Assembly (NCBI RefSeq): GCF_002163625.1
Contig: NZ_CP020892.1
Coordinates: 4,836,001 to 4,900,000, forward strand
Length of the DNA: 64,000 nucleotides
Direction of reading: 5' to 3'
Source of the DNA: Pseudomonas sp. M30-35
Lineage (GTDB): Bacteria > Pseudomonadota > Gammaproteobacteria > Pseudomonadales > Pseudomonadaceae
The position numbers were made by a program, and so were the translations under genes. The notes beneath the pieces are model-generated. The model was not told the DNA's origin. It saw only the letters and a program-made list of their open reading frames with translations, and ran no database searches. The first letter of the stretch is position 1. Each line of letters begins with the position of its first letter. Shown piece after piece: positions 58,291-64,000 of this stretch.

Positions 58291-59304
58291 ATGAAAACTA
58301 AAATGGTAGTAATGACGCCGCTGGCAATCGCTTTGGCAGTCGCCATGGCAGCGACAACAGTACAAGCTGACCAGAAAAAATCTTGGTTCCCAGAAACAGG
58401 TGCATCCGCAACTGTCGACGATACCCAGATCATCAAAGGTAACGGCGTACTGAACGAAGGCACTGAAAACGCAGCAGGCGTTGATGACGTTGGGGCAGGC
58501 GCCTCGGGTAACGTCGGTATCAACGTTGTTGCAGGTACCAATAACCAACAGGCCAATGCCGCAGCACTTGCCAGTGCTGATGCTAGCTTTGTCTTTGGTA
58601 CCGCCGAATCGTCAACCACTGTTAACCAGAAGTTGACCAACAACGGCGTGATGAACTATTCCAACCCAAGCACAGCAGCGCTCACCAACTCGCTTAACGG
58701 CGCCAGTGGTAACGTCGGTGCCAACGTTGGAGCGGGTACTTATAACCAACAGAAAAACGACATGGCTGCTGCGGTCTCTGCAGGCGCGTTCTCAACCGCC
58801 AGCAGCACAGCCACTCAGTCGATCACAAACAACACCACCAACAACAAAGCCACGCTTGAATATGGCTCTGCAAAAGTCGCTCTGAAAATGGGCGCTATTG
58901 GTGGCTACAAAGGCCAATCTGACCAGATCGGTGATGTCTATCTCGACTCTTGGGAAGGTGAAGGTCACCCAGGTGGCACCAACACTGGTCACGTAGATCT
59001 TGATAGCAACGCACAAGGCGCTACAGACCTTAACGGTGACGGCGGCGCACTGGCCTTCAACGAAGAAGGTGTGATCGGCCTGCTCGGTGTAGTGACCGGC
59101 AATATTCCGGTTGTAGCTGGCTTCAACGCTCCAGTGGTCAACACTGCAGTACTGAGTGGCTCGCTGAACTACGTATCGGGTAACGTCGGTGTCAACGTGG
59201 CGGCTGGTGCTGGTAACCAGCAAAGCAACTCTCTGTCGATTGCTGCAGGCTGCACCTCGTGCCCAGCCGGCGGTACTGGTGGCGGCGAATCGCTTCGCTA
59301 CTAA
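58291..59304 (+). CDS. fapC: FapC, major functional amyloid subunit
   Basis: The main fibre protein, 337 residues. Signal peptide about 1-26 (ending TVQA). Three amyloid repeats: about 70-97 (SGNVGINVVAGTNNQQAN), 137-163 (SGNVGANVGAGTYNQQKN) and 295-320 (SGNVGVNVAAGAGNQQSN). The linker between repeats 1 and 2 is about 39 residues, and the second linker is long, about 130. The conserved C-terminal CxxC is CTSC at 321-324. An intrinsic terminator directly follows the gene, in line with its much higher expected output. Confidence 0.95.
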   Translation: MKTKMVVMTPLAIALAVAMAATTVQADQKKSWFPETGASATVDDTQIIKGNGVLNEGTENAAGVDDVGAGASGNVGINVVAGTNNQQANAAALASADASFVFGTAESSTTVNQKLTNNGVMNYSNPSTAALTNSLNGASGNVGANVGAGTYNQQKNDMAAAVSAGAFSTASSTATQSITNNTTNNKATLEYGSAKVALKMGAIGGYKGQSDQIGDVYLDSWEGEGHPGGTNTGHVDLDSNAQGATDLNGDGGALAFNEEGVIGLLGVVTGNIPVVAGFNAPVVNTAVLSGSLNYVSGNVGVNVAAGAGNQQSNSLSIAAGCTSCPAGGTGGGESLRY

Positions 59305-59315
59305 GGAAAGTCCTG

Positions 59316-59348
59316 GGGGTTCCGGAGGTTCGGAACCCCTTTTCTTTT
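59316..59348 (+). terminator. Intrinsic terminator between fapC and fapD
   Basis: GGGGTTCCG (59316-59324) pairs with CGGAACCCC (59331-59339), followed by TTTTCTTTT. It lies 12 bases after the fapC stop and 15 bases before fapD, so fapDEF expression depends on read-through. Confidence 0.9.
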
Positions 59349-59362
59349 CCAAGGACTGACTT

Positions 59363-60043
59363 ATGCGCGCCCTTCTCGTTGTCCTGATCATGTTGATTTG
59401 CCCTGCGTCCTACTCGGCTCAGCTGGGCTTTCCGGTACTACCGGGCGGAGCCTTGGCATTTAAGAACGTCGAAAGTTTTCGCGAACGGCGCTTCAGCAAC
59501 CTGATCGAGCAAAAAACTGATTTCAGCTGTGGCGCTGCATCTCTGGCGACCATTCTGTATCAGGGTTATCGCTTCGATATCGACGAACAAACTGTCATTG
59601 AAGGAATGCTTCAACAAGCAGACCTTGATCTTGTACGCAGCCAAGGTTTCTCAATGCTCGACATGAAACGTTATGTCGAAGCCATTGGCTTACGCGCCCG
59701 CGGTTATCGCATTCCTGCTGAACAACTTGAGCAAATCAAAGTCCCGGTGGTCGTACTGCTGGATGTTCGCGGCTACAAGCATTTTGTAGTGCTGCAGAAA
59801 ACCGAAAGCAATTGGGCCTACGTCGGCGACCCGGTTTTGGGCCACAAGCGCTACAAGCTGGACGATTTCAAAGCAGGCTGGAACGGTATTGTTTTCGCGG
59901 TAATTGGCGCTGGCTATGATCGCAACAATCCGTTAACAGACCCGCCGCAGCCACTGACTGCGCGCAACCGTCTGGACCGCTTCAAACCAGTCAATGATGC
60001 CGAGTTGATGGAGTTCGGCTTTATACAAAGTGACTTCTTTTAA
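59363..60043 (+). CDS. fapD: FapD, C39-family peptidase of the amyloid system
   Basis: 226 residues with a signal peptide (about 1-19, LVVLIMLICPASYSA). C39-like papain-fold protease: catalytic Cys56 in DFSCGAASLATIL, His140 in YKHFVVL and Asp156 in VGDPVLGH. FapD is needed for export or processing of Fap proteins in the periplasm. AAGGA precedes the ATG. The stop TAA shares a base with an ATG that could start fapE. Confidence 0.92.
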   Translation: MRALLVVLIMLICPASYSAQLGFPVLPGGALAFKNVESFRERRFSNLIEQKTDFSCGAASLATILYQGYRFDIDEQTVIEGMLQQADLDLVRSQGFSMLDMKRYVEAIGLRARGYRIPAEQLEQIKVPVVVLLDVRGYKHFVVLQKTESNWAYVGDPVLGHKRYKLDDFKAGWNGIVFAVIGAGYDRNNPLTDPPQPLTARNRLDRFKPVNDAELMEFGFIQSDFF

Positions 60044-60054
60044 TGGAGCACGAC

Positions 60055-60816
60055 ATGAAGACTCAACTGTGTGTGGCAACCATTTGTTTGGCTGCCAGCC
60101 TGCCACTCCAAGCCACAGGACTGTTTGCACCTGCAGAGCTGAGTGACCAGGAGTTATCGCAACTACGCGGCCGATATGTACTGCCAGGAAGAATTGTGAA
60201 TTTTGGTGTGACCATGGCCAGCACGTGGCAAAACGCGAGTGGCCAGGTACTCGGCGCCAAGGTCGATATGCAAATCCAGCAGAGCATCAAGCCGGTGTTC
60301 AACATCACCACATTTAAGCAGGGCAACAATGATGCAGCGGCCGCAACTATCGCCGCGGGAGTGGGTAACTCGCCCGCCCAAGGCACCGGCCAGCTAAGCG
60401 GTGGTAACAGCCTCAATAATGTTCAGGGTGTGGTGCAAACGACCCGTTCTGCCGGTGACCTAAACACCAGCTACAACAACCTTAATATCGATGTCAGCCA
60501 CGGCAATACAGCACCTGCTGTGATGTCCGGCTCACAGCTAGTAAGCAGTGTGCAGCAAACCAGCGACGTCGGCACGGTAAGGGTCAGTCCAATGGGTGGC
60601 GGCTTGCAGTTGGCCATCGATGCCAACGGCCAAGGCGCTAGTCTGCAGCAGCTTGGAGCAGGCGGCGCAGTTCAACGTAGCGACATTTATGGCTCAAGTA
60701 ACACTGTTACCAATTTCGCCGCGCTCAACGTATTGCTGAAAGAAAATATGCCGACCGCGAACGGGTTGAACTGTAATTGGAACCAACTTAACAATTTGCG
60801 TCCAACAGGGCTGTAA
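60055..60816 (+). CDS. fapE: FapE, minor extracellular amyloid component
   Basis: 253 residues with a signal peptide (about 1-20, ATICLAASLPLQATG). The body is rich in Asn, Gln, Gly and Ser with FapC-like pieces (LNNVQGVVQTTRSAGDLNTS, VTNFAALNVLL). The N-terminal LSDQELSQLRGRYV and a single C-terminal Cys (LNCNWNQLNN) are conserved-looking. I start at ATG 60055 because GGAG lies seven bases before it; ATG 60043 overlaps the fapD stop and is also possible. Confidence 0.88.
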   Translation: MKTQLCVATICLAASLPLQATGLFAPAELSDQELSQLRGRYVLPGRIVNFGVTMASTWQNASGQVLGAKVDMQIQQSIKPVFNITTFKQGNNDAAAATIAAGVGNSPAQGTGQLSGGNSLNNVQGVVQTTRSAGDLNTSYNNLNIDVSHGNTAPAVMSGSQLVSSVQQTSDVGTVRVSPMGGGLQLAIDANGQGASLQQLGAGGAVQRSDIYGSSNTVTNFAALNVLLKENMPTANGLNCNWNQLNNLRPTGL

Positions 60817-60864
60817 ATATGGTCTAGGCTGGATTTGTGACCGATCTGAAATGGATATTTTCCT

Positions 60865-62121
60865 ATGCCGAAGCACGTATCTCTAGGCTTGGCTATATGT
60901 GCGGCTAGCGCTCTTGCCGCGCCTACATTGATGGCCGCGACCGACGCTGAAGTAGACGCATTAAAACAACAACTCGAACTACTTAAACAGCATTACGATG
61001 CTCAGCAAAAAGCTTTGATGGTGCTCGAACAACGACTTAAACAAGTTGAGTCTCAACCCGTTCAAAAACCACTGCTGCGCCCTATCCCTGCAACCGGACG
61101 CAGTGAGACGGTGGCCAAATCTGGGGAAGCCGGTTACGGCACCAGCCTGCAAGATGATGCAGCGCCAGCACGCAGCGTTGAGAATATTTACAACGAGGCC
61201 AGCGGCTTCTTCGGCACAGGCACCTTCAGTTTTGAAACAGGCCTGACTTACAGTCACTACGACAGCAGGCAACTGTTTCTTAACGGTTTCCTGGCCCTCG
61301 ACACCATCTTTCTTGGCAACATTGGTGTCGACCAAATTAACTCTGACACCTTAACCCTCGATCTGACTGGCCGGTATAACTGGCATGACCGTTGGCAGTT
61401 CGACCTCAACGTGCCTGTGGTGTACCGCGAGACTACATTTGAATCTGCTGGCGCAGGCGGCGCGAGCACATCCATCTCTGAAGAAACCGTCACCCGCAAC
61501 CCTGAAATCGGTGATATCAGTGCCGGTATCGCTTATAAGTTCCTGACTGAAACCGAGAGCCGTCCAGATGCGGTCCTCAGCCTGCGGGTCAAGGCACCTA
61601 CAGGTAAAGACCCTTACGGCATCAAGCTTCAGCAAGTACCTGGCAACGACAACTTGACGGTTCCAGAAGAGCTGCCAACCGGCAACGGTGTGTGGTCAAT
61701 CACTCCTGGCATATCGTTGGTCAAAACCGTCGACCCAGCCGTGCTCTTCGGCAACCTTTCATACACCTATAACCTGGAAGAGGACTACAGTGACATCAGC
61801 TCTACGCGCGGGGTCAAGCAACCCGGCACAGTAAAGCTGGGTAACTGGTTCCAATTCGGCTTGGGCATGGCCTTTGCGCTAAACGAGCGCATGAGTCTGT
61901 CGATGTCTTACTCGCAGCTGCTTTCGCAAAAAAGCAGAGTCAAGGCTGAAGGCCAAGGCTTCACGTCAGTGCCCAGCAGTGACGCCAATGCCGCGTACTA
62001 CAACATCGGCATGACCTATGCGTTCGATGAAAACCTAAGCATCGTGCCCAACCTATCCATCGGCCTGACACCCGATGCCCCCGACTTTACTTTCAGCGTC
62101 AGATTTCCTTACTACTTCTAA
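60865..62121 (+). CDS. fapF: FapF, outer-membrane amyloid exporter
   Basis: 418 residues. Signal peptide about 1-24, then a coiled-coil (about 27-65, [20 protein letters not shown]) that is the FapF trimerisation region, a linker, and a C-terminal beta-barrel of about 290 residues with alternating strands ([16 protein letters not shown]) ending in YYF. FapF is the pore that secretes FapB, FapC and FapE. Last gene of the operon. Confidence 0.93.
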   Translation: MPKHVSLGLAICAASALAAPTLMAATDAEVDALKQQLELLKQHYDAQQKALMVLEQRLKQVESQPVQKPLLRPIPATGRSETVAKSGEAGYGTSLQDDAAPARSVENIYNEASGFFGTGTFSFETGLTYSHYDSRQLFLNGFLALDTIFLGNIGVDQINSDTLTLDLTGRYNWHDRWQFDLNVPVVYRETTFESAGAGGASTSISEETVTRNPEIGDISAGIAYKFLTETESRPDAVLSLRVKAPTGKDPYGIKLQQVPGNDNLTVPEELPTGNGVWSITPGISLVKTVDPAVLFGNLSYTYNLEEDYSDISSTRGVKQPGTVKLGNWFQFGLGMAFALNERMSLSMSYSQLLSQKSRVKAEGQGFTSVPSSDANAAYYNIGMTYAFDENLSIVPNLSIGLTPDAPDFTFSVRFPYYF

Positions 62122-62227
62122 CCAGAAAGCTTAACTTATCCACAGACCTAACCGCAGCGTGTTCCGGTTAGGTCTTCGTGCGCCTACTGTGCCTATTATG
62201 CAGTCCATCCAAGCACACGAGGTTGTT

Positions 62228-62431
62228 GTGGATACTCAAGCAATGCTCTGGGGATTAGTATTTGGCTCGGTCGGGCTGAGTTTTTTTATCTACGGGCGAA
62301 AGCACAGTAGAACCATGCCTTTTATTTGCGGATTGGGGCTGATGGTGTTTCCGTACTTCATTAGCAGTACTTTGCTGATGGTTGCGATAGGTTGCTCACT
62401 TATGGCTCTGCCCTATTTTGTCAGGCTCTGA
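62228..62431 (+). CDS. Small two-helix membrane protein
   Basis: A 67-residue protein with two or three membrane segments (MLWGLVFGSVGLSFFIYGR; FICGLGLMVFPYFISST; LLMVAIGCSLMALPYFV). Homologues in Pseudomonas are often labelled amino acid transport protein without proof. The start is GTG 62228, with GAGG six bases upstream; a longer frame begins at 62159. It is convergent with the sigma-54 activator gene and 12 bases from it. Confidence 0.7.
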   Translation: MDTQAMLWGLVFGSVGLSFFIYGRKHSRTMPFICGLGLMVFPYFISSTLLMVAIGCSLMALPYFVRL

Positions 62432-62443
62432 GCCTAAGCAACC

Positions 62444-63775
62444 TCAGCGAATCTGGTGCTTATGCAGCAAGCGATAAAATGTCGGCCGTGAGATACCCAA
62501 ACCGCGTGCCGCCTGGCTACAGTTCTCAGGATACCTCGCCATTGCATCGCTGAGGGCCTGAATCTCTGCTTTGCGCTTGTAGTCTTCCAAGGTTCTAAGC
62601 CGTTCAATAAGAATGCTGCCTGGTTCAAGACCAAGATCCTTGGCCTCAATCTGGCGCCCCTCTGCCAACACCAAACCTCGCCGCACTCGATTCGCCAACT
62701 CACGGACATTGCCGGGCCATTTGTGCTCAGCCAACTGCTTCAATGCTTCTTCACTAAAGCGCTTGGCCCGCCGGCCAGTTTCGGCGCTGTATAAACTGGC
62801 AAAGTAATTTGCCAACATTGGAATATCCGCCACTCGCTCATGCAAAGCGGCGGTATGCACTTGCAGTACATTGAGGCGGTAATACAGGTCTTCTCGGAAA
62901 CTGCCGTTATCGATCGCGGCTTCAAGATCGATATGGGTTGCAGCCAGAACCCTGACATCAACCGATATTGGCTGGCTCCCTCCCACCCGCTCTATTTGTT
63001 TCTCTTGCAGAAAACGCAGCAGGTTAGCTTGCAACTCAAGGGGTAAATCGCCAATTTCATCGAGAAACAGGGTGCCGCCGTCTGCCGATTCAATCCGGCC
63101 GATTTTACGTTGATGTGCGCCGGTAAATGCACCCTTCTCGTGACCAAATAACTCTGACTGAATTAGGTGCTCAGGAATTGCCCCGCAGTTGATCGCAATA
63201 AATGGCTTACCTGCTCGGCTCGAACGGTGATGCAAGGTTCTTGCGACTAACTCTTTACCCGTACCGCTTTCACCACGGATCAATACCGGGGAATGGGTCG
63301 GTGCAAGTTTGGCCAGCAATTTACGTAAATCACGGATAGGTGTGCTCTGTCCAAGCAGCTCATTTTCATGATCATCAATGATGCCGCTTTTCCGCCCACG
63401 TAACCTTGCCATCCCGTAGGCTCGGCCCAAGGTCACATGCACCCGAGACACGTCAAACGGCAAGGTGTGATAGTCAAAAAACCACTCACCCACAAACTCA
63501 CCAAGGGTATTAACCGAAGACAGCAAGTCAGGACTAAGCACTGCAATCCACTCAGCACCACTGCGGCTTAACAGTTGCTTGATTGCGGCTGGGCGACGCA
63601 AGTGCATTTCATTGAGCCGGATCAAACCGACATCGCAGTCACGCTCCTCCGCATACTCAAGCATGCAGCCTTCCACGGTCCATCCTGCCTCTCGAAGGCT
63701 TGGTAATAGCGACCGGCAATCATCACAAGGGTCGACTACCAAGAGGCGCCGCGGTGTACTCGTATCATTAAGCAT
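62444..63775 (-). CDS. VpsR-like sigma-54-dependent activator, probable fap regulator
   Basis: 443 residues. N-terminal receiver-like domain (about 1-125) in which the usual phospho-acceptor position is not an Asp in normal context (DVGLIRLN), AAA+ domain with Walker A GESGTGKE (168-175), intact GAFTGA (215-220) and the family's C-terminal Fis-type HTH (CSQAARGLGISRPTFYRLL). Length and layout match VpsR, but the intact GAFTGA means it should work with sigma-54. AAGGA lies six bases before ATG 63775. Its place beside fap, and the activator-type sites upstream of fapA, make control of fap likely. Confidence 0.87.
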   Translation of the reverse strand: MLNDTSTPRRLLVVDPCDDCRSLLPSLREAGWTVEGCMLEYAEERDCDVGLIRLNEMHLRRPAAIKQLLSRSGAEWIAVLSPDLLSSVNTLGEFVGEWFFDYHTLPFDVSRVHVTLGRAYGMARLRGRKSGIIDDHENELLGQSTPIRDLRKLLAKLAPTHSPVLIRGESGTGKELVARTLHHRSSRAGKPFIAINCGAIPEHLIQSELFGHEKGAFTGAHQRKIGRIESADGGTLFLDEIGDLPLELQANLLRFLQEKQIERVGGSQPISVDVRVLAATHIDLEAAIDNGSFREDLYYRLNVLQVHTAALHERVADIPMLANYFASLYSAETGRRAKRFSEEALKQLAEHKWPGNVRELANRVRRGLVLAEGRQIEAKDLGLEPGSILIERLRTLEDYKRKAEIQALSDAMARYPENCSQAARGLGISRPTFYRLLHKHQIR

Positions 63776-64000
63776 ACCTTTCCTTGGCGCCAAATAATTA
63801 ACGTTTTTAATCAAAGGGTTAGGCGCGATTACAGTTACCCTAGCAATACTTTCGATAGCGACTTGGAACAATTCACACTAAGGCGCTATCGCTAAATAAC
63901 TAGCCGTTCAAAACACGCTTATTTGGAGGTTAAGTCGGTGAAATAACTGCTTTTTTTGTGACGCAGTTCCGCTTTGGGAACACCACAGAGACGGCTCATC
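63776..64000. other. Upstream region of the activator gene, to window end
   Basis: 225 bp without a recognisable gene. It must hold the promoter of the VpsR-like gene. No copy of the TGTTTCA-N4-TGAAACA site was found here, so self-control through that site is not suggested. Confidence 0.4.

Noticed and set aside
1-64000. CRISPR arrays, tRNA and rRNA genes
   Set aside because: No regularly spaced direct repeats and no recognisable tRNA or rRNA sequence were seen by eye; a dedicated scan was not possible.

Overview
The window looks like a piece of a Pseudomonas (Pseudomonadaceae) chromosome. The main evidence is the block pycB-pycA / LysR (PycR type) / hexR / zwf / uvrD, which has the gene order known from the origin-proximal part of Pseudomonas genomes. 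Other pointers are a ParB-type parS palindrome at 38224, a complete fap functional-amyloid operon, a Zur-controlled COG0523 gene and a P. stutzeri-type integron relic. No tRNA, rRNA or CRISPR was seen.

Layout. 1-6.1 kb: the 3' part of aspA, a dicarboxylate/amino-acid symporter with a structured leader, an HTH regulator, an alanine/glycine:sodium symporter and L-asparaginase; together with the glutaminase at 15.7 kb this is an Asp/Asn/Gln uptake and catabolism neighbourhood. 6.1-16.6 kb: GNAT, a GFA-type zinc protein, a large autotransporter, a SulP transporter plus tandem UspA pair, a lipoprotein serine hydrolase, a NYN-LOTUS nuclease-like protein, a NIPSNAP protein and glutaminase. 16.7-27.2 kb: two-subunit pyruvate carboxylase, its divergent LysR regulator, hexR with a perfect HexR operator in front of zwf, and uvrD. 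27.2-32.2 kb: an orphan TRAP solute-binding lipoprotein, a Tim44-like protein, an SMI1/KNR4-like protein, an SDR, a thioesterase and a DUF3301 protein.

32.4-35.2 kb is a relic chromosomal integron. It has three attC sites, three AT-richer cassette genes of unknown function read on the minus strand, an attI-side core site, and a divergent integron integrase cut after about 64 codons that still carries a LexA box. 35.2-38.1 kb holds two COG0523 GTPase metallochaperone genes, the second with a Zur box. 38.2-45.8 kb: parS, a cNMP/CBS/DUF294 protein with a coupled DEDD exonuclease, a BCCT transporter, cardiolipin synthase, DUF3617 and GNAT. A 173-bp MITE-like element follows.

46-53 kb is a TRAP-TAXI transport operon (TAXI binding protein, fused permease, DUF1850) with a close match to a sigma-54 promoter, directly downstream of a DctB/DctD-type two-component pair that probably controls it. 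53.3-56.6 kb holds cfa and a bufferin-type copper RiPP operon (bufABC) with a strong hairpin between the precursor and its modification enzyme. 57-62 kb is fapABCDEF. Its upstream region carries three copies of TGTTTCA-N4-TGAAACA-like sites, about 7 helical turns apart, and a -24/-12 promoter; a VpsR-like sigma-54 activator lies just beyond the operon. An intrinsic terminator after fapC would set the ratio of amyloid subunit to export machinery. The most rewarding parts are this fap control region, the integron relic and the buf operon.
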